Of a stretch of 7,233 nt of DNA, positions 1 through 4,692 are shown one piece after another (positions within the stretch are counted from its first letter, which is position 1; every line of letters begins with the position of its first letter). The DNA is from Bacteroidales bacterium (lineage in GTDB: Bacteria; Bacteroidota; Bacteroidia; Bacteroidales; UBA3663): assembly GCA_017632695.1 (NCBI GenBank), contig JAGBQS010000270.1:1-7233 (forward strand), in the 5' to 3' direction. The translations under genes were made by a program, and so were the position numbers. Below the pieces are notes generated by a model. It saw only the letters and a list, made by a program, of their open reading frames with translations, did not search any database and had not been told where the DNA came from.

Positions 1-18
1 ATATTTAATAAATGAAAC

Positions 19-55
19 AATAATTCCACTAATTGACTATAATGAATAATTCCAC
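19..55. repeat. Pair of 11-bp direct repeats (AATAATTCCAC)
   Basis: The sequence AATAATTCCAC occurs at 19-29 and exactly again at 45-55, 26 bp apart. It lies in AT-rich DNA just beyond the probable 3' end of the structured RNA. No gene is visible at 1-89. The repeat could be a protein-binding site, the edge of an element that continues outside the window, or chance in AT-rich sequence. Confidence 0.3.
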
Positions 56-89
56 AGCTTATAGCTACCCCAGATTCAGCAAACCTATA

Positions 90-437
90 TTTAAAAAGAA
101 AAGACGCGGGCGGCTGACTTTTTGCTCGCTCCCGTACTTCAAGGCCTACCACAGCCCGTATCCCTGAGAACGAACAAATGCAGATGCCCACGCCATGTAT
201 ATACACTCAAGACCTTGCCGCTGCCCTAAAGGCAACGACAAAGCAAAGAGGATACAAACATATCCGTGAACGTCACATTTGCCTTGTCTCTTGGGATACT
301 CAAAGGTGGTAGTTTTGAAGTACCAAGACCAAGACGTAAGTAACGTCTTTCCGATAAAAGCATCAGATAACGCGGCAGACTAAGCGCCTGTGACGCTACC
401 GATGGAAACTCCTATATAACTGATTTATACAAAAATT
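90..437 (-). ncRNA. Candidate structured non-coding RNA of about 345 nt, family not recognised
   Basis: No intact gene is visible here, but the minus-strand transcript folds well. A long-range stem is built from three perfect nested helices: GTACTTCAA (315-323 with 134-142), CTACCAC (306-312 with 146-152) and GTATCCC (293-299 with 158-164). Inside it, an 11-bp helix pairs 278-288 with 237-247 and encloses two small hairpins, GTGA/TCAC (266-276) and GGATA/TATCC (250-265), which makes a three-way junction. A 7-bp hairpin lies at 331-349 and a GGUAG/CUGCC helix at 396-400 with 374-378. Two helices contain a G-U pair on the minus strand that would be a C-A mismatch on the plus strand, which favours the minus strand. 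A Bacteroidetes promoter at 444-475 points into it and sets the 5' end near 437. The 3' end is a guess from a U-rich run at 93-102. It does not resemble RNase P RNA, tmRNA or a tRNA as I know them. The alternative is a decayed gene, since a frame at 146-379 is open but bounded by TAG codons and has no credible start. Confidence 0.62.
93..134 (-). terminator. Possible intrinsic terminator of the structured RNA
   Basis: On the minus strand CGGG (131-134) can pair with CCCG (107-110), followed by CGUC and the U-rich run UUUUCUUUUU (93-102). The stem is short and imperfect, the loop is long, and it shares its first base pair with the long-range helix, so this is only a plausible 3' end. Confidence 0.3.
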
Positions 438-443
438 TCGCTG

Positions 444-475
444 CAAAAATACGGAATTATTTGATAATCTCCAAA
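444..475 (-). promoter_or_regulatory. Bacteroidetes-type promoter, repeat copy 1, reading into the structured RNA
   Basis: On the minus strand TTTG (472-475) is followed after 20 bp by TATTTTTG (444-451). This matches the Bacteroides primary sigma factor consensus, TTTG-N19-21-TAnnTTTG. Transcription would start near 437. Unlike the two sister copies, no toxin-antitoxin gene follows it, only the structured region at 90-437. Confidence 0.78.
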
Positions 476-536
476 TTTTTGTGCAGAAAAGCACAACAAA
501 GAGAAAAAATCCAACGTTTTGCTATTCGAAGGCGAA

Positions 537-566
537 CAAAAAAGAGCATCCCGGATAGGAATGCTC
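537..566 (-). terminator. Intrinsic terminator downstream of vapC
   Basis: On the minus strand GAGCATTCC (558-566) pairs with GGGATGCTC (544-552) through nine pairs including one G-U, with a 5-nt loop, followed by six T (538-543). It sits about 70 bp beyond the vapC stop codon and has a near-identical counterpart at 1392-1420. Confidence 0.85.
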
Positions 567-598
567 TCTTATGTAAAATATATGACTAATGCATTATC

Positions 599-616
599 TT
601 ATAATTTGCCAGACTA
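599..616 (-). pseudogene. Fossil of the last codons of a HEPN-type gene
   Basis: In copy 1 of the long repeat, minus-strand codons read S-G-K-L-stop (613 down to 599), as at the end of the HEPN gene in copy 2 (1453-1464), preceded here by a TAG. The rest of a HEPN gene is absent and vapC lies directly upstream. This suggests that the repeat was copied from downstream of a HEPN gene, or that vapBC replaced one. The fragment is short and rests on the surrounding repeat alignment. Confidence 0.4.
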
Positions 617-637
617 TTTCAATTCAGTTAGTTCTAT

Positions 638-1036
638 CTATTTAATCCAATCTTCAATCTTCAGGCCTTCAATATGATTGAAATGCTTTACATTATGGGT
701 AACAACAGTCAACCCGGCAGACTTTGCAGCGCACCCGATCAGCAGGTCAAAATCCTCTATTTTCTGTCCTGCATCCCACAATCGTGCACGTTCTTTAGCA
801 AAAGTTTCTATACTACTTTCAAGAGGTAACATTTGTAGTTCGTTGACGAATTCTCGAGTCTGCTTCAGGTTCTCGTCAACGAATTTACTTTTGTAAGCAC
901 CAAAGAATAATTCTGCGGCAACAATCGGAGAAATATAACATTTCTCTTTCCCTACTTCATTCATTCTTGCTGCTACTTGGCGATTCCCTCGGAAAATAGC
1001 CACACAGATACTTGTATCAAGAAGATAGCCTTTCAT
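638..1036 (-). CDS. vapC: VapC-like PIN-domain endoribonuclease toxin
   Basis: This 132-residue protein is the normal size for a single PIN domain. PIN-domain VapC toxins are Mg2+-dependent RNases that cleave tRNA or rRNA and stop growth until neutralised by their antitoxin. Expected metal-binding acids are present: Asp7 in LLDTS, Glu42 in AAELFFGA and Asp97 in DFDLLIGCAA. The C-terminal strand TVVTHNVKHF carries Asn115, and the protein ends with the typical GLKIEDW. The site therefore looks intact. Its ATG overlaps the stop of the upstream antitoxin gene by 4 bp (ATGA, 1033-1036), so the pair is probably translationally coupled. The stop is TAG at 638-640, and a terminator follows at 537-566. 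The RNA target cannot be read from sequence. Confidence 0.93.
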   Translation of the reverse strand: MKGYLLDTSICVAIFRGNRQVAARMNEVGKEKCYISPIVAAELFFGAYKSKFVDENLKQTREFVNELQMLPLESSIETFAKERARLWDAGQKIEDFDLLIGCAAKSAGLTVVTHNVKHFNHIEGLKIEDWIK

Positions 1037-1275
1037 AATTGAACATCTATATTATTAGCTGTTCTTGCACTATGAATTTCACTAACAATTTCGTTCACAG
1101 TTCGATCATCTTTCCATGCACCCACAAAACGATCAGCCCAGCCGACATCAGTTTTTGCTTTATTCGTGGGCTTCAAAGTCTTTATGAAGGTCAGCATCTT
1201 CTCCATTGCCTGTTCACTATCCAGCAAAGGACTGATCTCCCGGAACAACTCTGTACGTAATTGTATTGCTGTCAT
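1033..1275 (-). CDS. vapB: Antitoxin partner of VapC (VapB-like)
   Basis: The product is an 80-residue acidic protein. I place its start at the ATG at 1273-1275, giving MTAIQLRTELF. The open frame continues upstream to 1404, but that part crosses the promoter (1297-1328) and a terminator, so it is not coding. The N-terminus with AMEKMLTFIKTLK fits a dimerising, DNA-binding part. The C-terminal half, with DRFVGAWKDDRTVNEIVSEIHSAR, resembles the toxin-binding tail of Bacteroides VapB-type antitoxins. The DNA-binding fold is not obvious to me. It should bind and block VapC and repress its own promoter, but both roles are inferred from position and family pattern. The leader is only about 15 nt and has no clear Shine-Dalgarno site. 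Confidence 0.85.
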   Translation of the reverse strand: MTAIQLRTELFREISPLLDSEQAMEKMLTFIKTLKPTNKAKTDVGWADRFVGAWKDDRTVNEIVSEIHSARTANNIDVQL

Positions 1276-1296
1276 ATTTGTATAATTAACTCGCCG

Positions 1297-1328
1297 CAAA
1301 AGTACGTAATTATTTGATATCCTCCAAA
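1297..1328 (-). promoter_or_regulatory. Bacteroidetes-type promoter of vapBC, repeat copy 2
   Basis: On the minus strand TTTG (1325-1328), a 20-bp spacer and TACTTTTG (1297-1304) give an exact TAnnTTTG promoter. The start site should lie near 1290, about 15 nt before the vapB ATG. Confidence 0.88.
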
Positions 1329-1391
1329 TTTTTGTGTAGAAAAGCATAACAAGAAGAGAAAAATCCAACGTTTTGCTATATGAAGACAAAC

Positions 1392-1420
1392 AAAAAAAGA
1401 GCATCCCGATTGGAATACTC
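1392..1420 (-). terminator. Intrinsic terminator downstream of the HEPN gene
   Basis: On the minus strand GAGTATTCC (1412-1420), a 4-nt loop and GGGATGCTC (1399-1407) form a nine-pair stem with two G-U pairs, followed by seven T (1392-1398). It separates the MNT/HEPN operon from the vapBC promoter just beyond it. Confidence 0.87.
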
Positions 1421-1452
1421 TCTTGTGTAACAAACTTAACTAATGCATTATC

Positions 1453-1869
1453 TTATAATTTGCCGGACTCTTCTAAAAGCCTTCTTATAATATGGATGAA
1501 AGCTTCAGCTTTGGGAGTATATTCATCTATCATTTCCTTGTCACAGTAGACAAAGTCGTCATAGTCTCCGCTATGCCTGATTTCAAACAAACGACTGAAT
1601 GTCTTTCCGTGTTCGTTGGGAATAAGTCCTTTTGAAATGAAGTTCAATCCTAACATGGTTTTAACACCCGCGTGAGTAACGGTTGTGATGCCATTAGCTA
1701 CGAACAGCGCAAGAACCGCATAAAAGCACGCATAATATAGCCGATTGATAGCAGCATTATAATAGCCCTCTTTGGCTAACAACTTTGATTCCAAAATAGT
1801 TTGGTCAGCTCGATCAATCCTATACTTAATCAGCGACAGGCAGCTTTGCTCGTCCAAAGTTTCTTTCAT
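1453..1869 (-). CDS. HEPN-domain protein (UPF0332-like), partner of the nucleotidyltransferase
   Basis: The 138-residue, mostly helical protein has the HEPN pattern: an N-terminal helix with repeated Ala/Leu, then GYYNAAINRLYYACFYAV (35-52), then LFEIRHSGDYDDF (94-106). HEPN proteins next to MNT proteins form toxin-antitoxin or phage-defence pairs in which the HEPN partner is an RNase toxin. The motif here is R98-H-S-G-D-Y103, as in the UPF0332 branch. It is not the Rx4-6H motif of catalytic HEPN RNases such as HepT, so RNase activity is uncertain. Tyr103 lies near the position that MntA adenylylates in HepT. The ATG overlaps the stop of the MNT gene (ATGA, 1866-1869), which indicates coupled translation. 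The stop is at 1453-1455 and a terminator follows. Confidence 0.85.
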   Translation of the reverse strand: MKETLDEQSCLSLIKYRIDRADQTILESKLLAKEGYYNAAINRLYYACFYAVLALFVANGITTVTHAGVKTMLGLNFISKGLIPNEHGKTFSRLFEIRHSGDYDDFVYCDKEMIDEYTPKAEAFIHIIRRLLEESGKL

Positions 1870-2180
1870 ATTCTTATGCCCTCATTCATTACATTAATAT
1901 AAAAAGGTGTCTTGAATGGTCGATTCTCCCATTGTTTGCGCAAAACAATCATGGGACTAATCAGAATACCGGTAGAAAGCTCTATTTTATAAAGTTCTCC
2001 TGATATTTCGTCTTCAAGCTTCAGATTACGACGTTCTCCTTCGAGCAGAATCAGCACATCGATGTCGCTATCTGATCGAGCATCTCCGCGTGCTTCCGAG
2101 CCATACAGTATGGTTGTTGCTGTGGGAGCAACACGACGTACGGCCTGACTAATCTGATTTACAACTTCTGTGCGTTTCAT
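1866..2180 (-). CDS. Minimal nucleotidyltransferase (MNT), MntA-like antitoxin
   Basis: The product is a 104-residue single-domain polymerase-beta-type nucleotidyltransferase. The signature is intact: LYGSEARG with Gly27-Ser28, ten residues, then Asp39-Ile-Asp41 (SDSDIDVLI), the two metal-binding aspartates. A third acid may be Glu67 in YKIELS, but this is less certain. In characterised type VII toxin-antitoxin pairs the MNT partner transfers AMP from ATP to a tyrosine of the HEPN toxin and silences it. That role is inferred here from family and position. It is the first gene of a two-gene operon with the HEPN gene. The ATG at 2178-2180 lies about 29 nt downstream of the start site predicted from promoter copy 3. 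Confidence 0.9.
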   Translation of the reverse strand: MKRTEVVNQISQAVRRVAPTATTILYGSEARGDARSDSDIDVLILLEGERRNLKLEDEISGELYKIELSTGILISPMIVLRKQWENRPFKTPFYINVMNEGIRI

Positions 2181-2210
2181 CTCACATTAAAAAGACATTT
2201 GTTTATCTTT

Positions 2211-2263
2211 CGCCGCAAAAGTACGTAATTATTTAATATCCTCCAAATTTTTGTGCAGAAAAG
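2211..2263 (-). repeat. Repeat core copy 3 (promoter part only)
   Basis: This 53-bp stretch matches 1292-1344 except at two positions and 439-491 at all but a handful. Similarity stops at about 2263. The terminator and HEPN-tail part of the longer repeat is missing here, as expected for the outer end of a cassette array. Confidence 0.88.
2216..2247 (-). promoter_or_regulatory. Bacteroidetes-type promoter of the MNT/HEPN operon, repeat copy 3
   Basis: On the minus strand TTTG (2244-2247), a 20-bp spacer and TACTTTTG (2216-2223) match the consensus exactly. The predicted start is near 2209. It is divergent from the MgtC-family promoter about 100 bp away. Confidence 0.87.
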
Positions 2264-2347
2264 AGAAATGAAGGTATCAAATAAACAACGCGAAACATGG
2301 GAAAAGGCACTTTGTTTGCAAGCATCAGACAAAAACTATCCATATAA

Positions 2348-2379
2348 TTTGCTCATATCAAACAAATCGTTTACCTTTG
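2348..2379 (+). promoter_or_regulatory. Bacteroidetes-type promoter of the MgtC-family gene
   Basis: TTTG (2348-2351), a 20-bp spacer and TACCTTTG (2372-2379) fit the consensus. The start site should be near 2386, leaving a leader of about 95 nt before the ATG at 2482. Apart from the two consensus boxes it does not resemble the three repeat promoters. Confidence 0.83.
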
Positions 2380-2418
2380 CACTGCAAAAAAGGTCGAATG
2401 ATAAGACAGTTTTTGCAG
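2376..2418 (+). promoter_or_regulatory. Overlapping palindromes at the -7 box and start of the MgtC-family leader
   Basis: TTTGCA-C-TGCAAA (2376-2388) is a perfect 13-bp palindrome across the end of the -7 box and the expected start site, where an operator would sit. CTGCAAAAA (2382-2390) is also perfectly repeated in inverted form as TTTTTGCAG (2410-2418). If transcribed, this forms a 9-bp stem with the start codon of a small leader ORF (2398) in its loop. Which reading is right, DNA operator or RNA hairpin, cannot be decided here. Confidence 0.5.
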
Positions 2419-2469
2419 CATAGCAATATAATTTATGAGTTTTTGGAACAATCGGGACTTGGAATCTAA
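2398..2469 (+). CDS. Possible 23-residue leader peptide upstream of the MgtC-family gene
   Basis: An ATG at 2398 opens a 23-codon frame beginning MIRQFLQHSN and ending EQSGLGI, with TAA at 2467-2469, twelve nt before the main ATG. A weak purine stretch (AAAAAAGG) precedes it. In Salmonella, mgtC is controlled by translation of leader peptides, so a translated leader is reasonable. However, this peptide does not look like MgtM or MgtP, and a frame this short can arise by chance. A second tiny frame, ATG AAA CTA TGA (2474-2485), overlaps the main start codon. Confidence 0.3.
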   Translation: MIRQFLQHSNIIYEFLEQSGLGI

Positions 2470-2481
2470 ACAAATGAAACT

Positions 2482-3186
2482 ATGAACACAACCTTTCTGA
2501 TACATATTGCAGTGGCTGCCCTGCTGGGCGGCGTAGTGGGTATGGAACGAGGCTACCGGGCAAAGGAAGCCGGATTCCGCACGCATTTTCTGGTGGCTCT
2601 CGGAGCTGCCCTGTTTATGATTCTGTCGGCACACGGATTTGAGGGTGTCCTGACTACCGAAGGACACCGTCTGGATGTCTCCCGAATAGCCGCACAGGTA
2701 GTTTCGGGCATCGGCTTTATCGGAGCCGGAACCATCATCTTCCAGCGCCAGATGGTGCACGGACTGACCACCGCAGCCGGTCTGTGGGTTACTGCCGCTA
2801 TCGGTATGGCAGCCGGAGCCGGCATGTACCTGCTTGCATCGTTCACCACGGTTCTGGTGCTGATCGGACTGGAGGCCTTCAACTGGCTGCTGCCACACAT
2901 CGGACAAAGGAACCTCACCATTACGCTTTCGGCCAAACACCGGTCGCAGCTTCAGGCAGTCCTCGAGAAAGTGAAGGCCGACGGTTACGGCATTGCCAGC
3001 TTCTCGTTGAACGAAGAACAGGAATTTCCGGATCCTCTTTCCGGCAACATTTCGGAAACCTCCACTTTGTCTCACCATCACTATACAATGAAACTGGAAA
3101 TCAAAACGCCCCGCAGCAAATACGGCGAAAACATCCTCCACTTCATGACAGGTCTGGAAGGCGTGGAAGTGAAGAGCATTGAGTAA
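2482..3186 (+). CDS. MgtC/SapB-family inner-membrane protein
   Basis: The 234-residue protein has the full MgtC/SapB layout. The N-terminal membrane part (about 1-140) has four or five hydrophobic segments and carries the family motifs: GMERGYRAKEAGFRTH (20-35), VVSGIGFIGAGTII (73-86) and GLTTAAGLWVTAAIGMAAG (94-112). From about 145 a soluble ACT-like C-terminal domain follows. MgtC proteins are linked to survival in low Mg2+ and inside macrophages, and Salmonella MgtC inhibits the F1Fo ATP synthase. Many family members have no known role, so function here is not assigned. The ATG at 2482 gives the family's normal N-terminus. It is a single-gene unit, divergent from MNT/HEPN and convergent with rnf, with no mgtB-type transporter gene beside it. 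Confidence 0.93.
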   Translation: MNTTFLIHIAVAALLGGVVGMERGYRAKEAGFRTHFLVALGAALFMILSAHGFEGVLTTEGHRLDVSRIAAQVVSGIGFIGAGTIIFQRQMVHGLTTAAGLWVTAAIGMAAGAGMYLLASFTTVLVLIGLEAFNWLLPHIGQRNLTITLSAKHRSQLQAVLEKVKADGYGIASFSLNEEQEFPDPLSGNISETSTLSHHHYTMKLEIKTPRSKYGENILHFMTGLEGVEVKSIE

Positions 3187-3223
3187 GTATGCGACTCTAA
3201 TCAGCCGAATAATGATATAAAGC

Positions 3224-3263
3224 AAAAAAGAAAGATTCCAAGCAAGGAATCTTTCTTTTTTTT
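3224..3263. terminator. Strong intrinsic terminator, probably bidirectional
   Basis: A perfect 16-bp inverted repeat (3224-3239 with 3246-3261; arms include GAAAGATTCC and GGAATCTTTC) has a 6-nt loop. Outer T runs occur on both strands, so it can end the MgtC-family transcript 37 bp past its stop and also stop leftward transcripts arriving from rnfA. Confidence 0.9.
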
Positions 3264-3290
3264 ATTAATGTATTCAAGTTTCGTATGTCT

Positions 3291-3434
3291 GGAGTTATCG
3301 GGAGTTAACAGGCTTATAGCCTATGGAGTTATCTGACTTGTGTTTCTGCAACAAAAGGTAACGGACAAATGATTTTGTCAGCATTGGTAACGTCCGTTAA
3401 CTTCCGCTAACTCCAGTTAACTCCTACTAACTCC
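3291..3434. repeat. GGAGTTA / TAACTCC heptamer array with nested dyad between MgtC gene and rnfA
   Basis: GGAGTTA occurs at 3291, 3301 and 3325. Its complement TAACTCC occurs at 3408, 3418 and 3428, with a variant TAACTTCC at 3398, so the right arm has a strict 10-bp period. Between the arms are AGGCT-TAT-AGCCT (3310-3322), TAACGGAC (3359-3366) facing GTCCGTTA (3392-3399), and GACAAA-TGAT-TTTGTC (3363-3378). The whole stretch could fold into one branched hairpin beyond the rnfA stop. No gene is visible at 3264-3450. It may help end or stabilise the rnf mRNA, or it may be a dispersed genomic repeat. Confidence 0.7.
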
Positions 3435-3450
3435 GTCTGTATAAAATCTA

Positions 3451-4050
3451 TTACAGACCCAGAGCAGCGCTCAGACCCTTATCAACACCCGAGAAGCCCA
3501 TGAAGGCCATAGCCAGCAGGCCGGCGGTGAGCAGGGCGATAGGAGTTCCCTCCATACCCTTAGGAGTCTTGGTGATAGCGGTCTGCTCGCGAATACCGGC
3601 AAACAGCACCATAGCCAGCGTAAAGCCGAGAGCGGTAGCAGTAGCGTAAACCGTAGACTGTGCCAGGTTATACTCGAAGTTGATAACGTTGATGGCAACA
3701 CCCAGAATGGTACAGTTGGTGGTAATCAGCGGAAGGAACACACCCAGCGCACTGTAAAGAGCCGGCATGGATTTCTTCAGGATGATCTCGACTGTCTGAA
3801 CCAAAGCGGCAATAACCAGGATGTACACGATGGTCTGCATGAACTGCAGGTTGTACGGAACCAGGATGCCGTAATAGATAGGATAGGTTACCAAGGTGGC
3901 AATCAGCATGACAAACAATACTGCCATACCCATCCAACCTGCGGTATCGACCTTCTTGGAAACACCCAGGAACGGGCAGATGCCCAGGAACTGAGCCAAT
4001 ACGATATTGTTAACAAATATCGCGGTGATAATCAAAATAATATATTCCAT
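3451..4050 (-). CDS. rnfA: Rnf complex integral membrane subunit RnfA
   Basis: This 199-residue subunit is almost entirely hydrophobic with about six membrane helices. RnfA and RnfE are homologous, oppositely oriented proteins that form the central membrane pair of the Rnf complex. Each contributes cysteines to an iron-sulfur cluster within the membrane. The paired half-helix motifs are clear: AQFLGICPFLGVS (about 19-31) and LITTNCTILGVA (about 107-118). The GIREQTAITKTPKGMEGTPI segment (about 151-170) is typical of RnfA. It is the last gene of the operon, 24 bp after the rnfE stop. NqrE is a close homologue, but the rnfC gene in this operon settles the assignment. Confidence 0.95.
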   Translation of the reverse strand: MEYIILIITAIFVNNIVLAQFLGICPFLGVSKKVDTAGWMGMAVLFVMLIATLVTYPIYYGILVPYNLQFMQTIVYILVIAALVQTVEIILKKSMPALYSALGVFLPLITTNCTILGVAINVINFEYNLAQSTVYATATALGFTLAMVLFAGIREQTAITKTPKGMEGTPIALLTAGLLAMAFMGFSGVDKGLSAALGL

Positions 4051-4074
4051 ATTCTTTCAATTTAGGATGGATGA

Positions 4075-4659
4075 TTACTTCTTGATGAACTTATTGAACA
4101 GAGCCGAAAGGTAAGCCAGCGTAATGAAAGCACCCGGTGCCAATACGAAGGTCAGGGCTCCGAACTGCTCCGGATAAACCGGCATGTTGAAAGCCGTACC
4201 TGCACCCAGCAACTCGCGGCACAGACCCAGCAGGGTGAGAGCCAGCGTAAAGCCGATACCGATACCGATACCGTCGCAAGCCGAATCCAGCGGACCGTTC
4301 TTGGCGGCAAACGACTCGGCACGACCCAGTACGATACAGTTTACCACGATAAGCGGAATGAACAGACCCAGCTTCTCGTCGACGGCAGGAGCATACGCCT
4401 TGATCAGCAGCTGCACGATGGTTACGAAACCTGCAATGATGACGATGTAGCAGGGAATGTGTACCTTATCGGGAATCAGGTTCTTGACACACGAAATAAC
4501 GAAGTTCGCACAAATCAATACTGCCATAGTAGCCAGACCCATGCTCATACCGTTGAGGGCAGACGAGGTGGTGCCCAGCGTAGGACACATACCCAGGAGC
4601 AACACGAAGGTCGGGTTCTCCTTGACAATGCCATTGATGATAATACCAAGTTTTGACAT
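4075..4659 (-). CDS. rnfE: Rnf complex integral membrane subunit RnfE
   Basis: This 194-residue membrane protein is the partner of RnfA in the core of the complex. The cysteine motifs LLGMCPTLGTT and VVNCIVLGRAES lie in the first and fourth hydrophobic regions. The sequence ends with a Lys-rich cytoplasmic tail (FNKFIKK). I start it at the ATG at 4657-4659, which gives MSKLGIIINGIVKENPTFV, the usual RnfE N-terminus. The frame can be extended by seven codons to a TTG at 4678-4680, but that start is unnecessary. It begins 33 bp after the rnfG stop and is followed by rnfA. NqrD is the homologous alternative and is unlikely in this operon. Confidence 0.94.
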   Translation of the reverse strand: MSKLGIIINGIVKENPTFVLLLGMCPTLGTTSSALNGMSMGLATMAVLICANFVISCVKNLIPDKVHIPCYIVIIAGFVTIVQLLIKAYAPAVDEKLGLFIPLIVVNCIVLGRAESFAAKNGPLDSACDGIGIGIGFTLALTLLGLCRELLGAGTAFNMPVYPEQFGALTFVLAPGAFITLAYLSALFNKFIKK

Positions 4660-4692
4660 ATCTGTTTGGTTTATTTTCAATTCAACAATCAG

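Larger units (their letters stand above)
439..615 (-). repeat. Long repeat copy 1: HEPN-gene tail, terminator and promoter
   Basis: This stretch aligns almost end to end with 1292-1469, with scattered substitutions and a few short indels. Read on the minus strand it holds, in order, a fragment matching the last codons of the HEPN gene, an intrinsic terminator, and a promoter. The promoter core (439-491) differs from copy 2 at about 6 of 53 positions. It lies between vapC and the structured RNA, so it ends one unit and starts the next. It is the most diverged of the three copies. Confidence 0.85.
1292..1469 (-). repeat. Long repeat copy 2: HEPN-gene tail, terminator and promoter
   Basis: This is the counterpart of 439-615. 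Here the tail is the real 3' end of the intact HEPN gene (stop at 1453-1455). The terminator (1392-1420) and the vapBC promoter (1297-1328) follow on the minus strand. Its promoter core (1292-1344) differs from copy 3 (2211-2263) at only two of 53 positions. Confidence 0.88.

Noticed and set aside
90..437. RNase P RNA, tmRNA or tRNA
   Set aside because: The conserved sequences of these RNAs, such as the tmRNA ends and the T-loop GTTCRA motif, were not found in the expected places.
1276..1404. N-terminal extension of the vapB frame
   Set aside because: It covers the vapBC promoter and the upstream terminator, and the predicted start site at about 1290 lies downstream of most of it.
439..2263. 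Insertion sequence or integron
   Set aside because: No transposase, integrase or attC-like site is visible. The repeats are promoter/terminator sequences, and homologous recombination explains them without a dedicated enzyme.
2371..3225. A 284-codon open frame on the minus strand opposite the MgtC-family gene
   Set aside because: It is antisense to a gene with clear family motifs and shows no recognisable domain. It would also run across the terminator at 3224 and start beyond it.
3291..3434. CRISPR-like array
   Set aside because: The repeated unit is only seven bases, the spacers are about three bases or irregular, the orientation flips, and no cas gene is present.
4660..4680. TTG start for rnfE seven codons upstream
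   Set aside because: The ATG at 4657-4659 gives the usual RnfE N-terminus, and no ribosome-binding signal favours the TTG.
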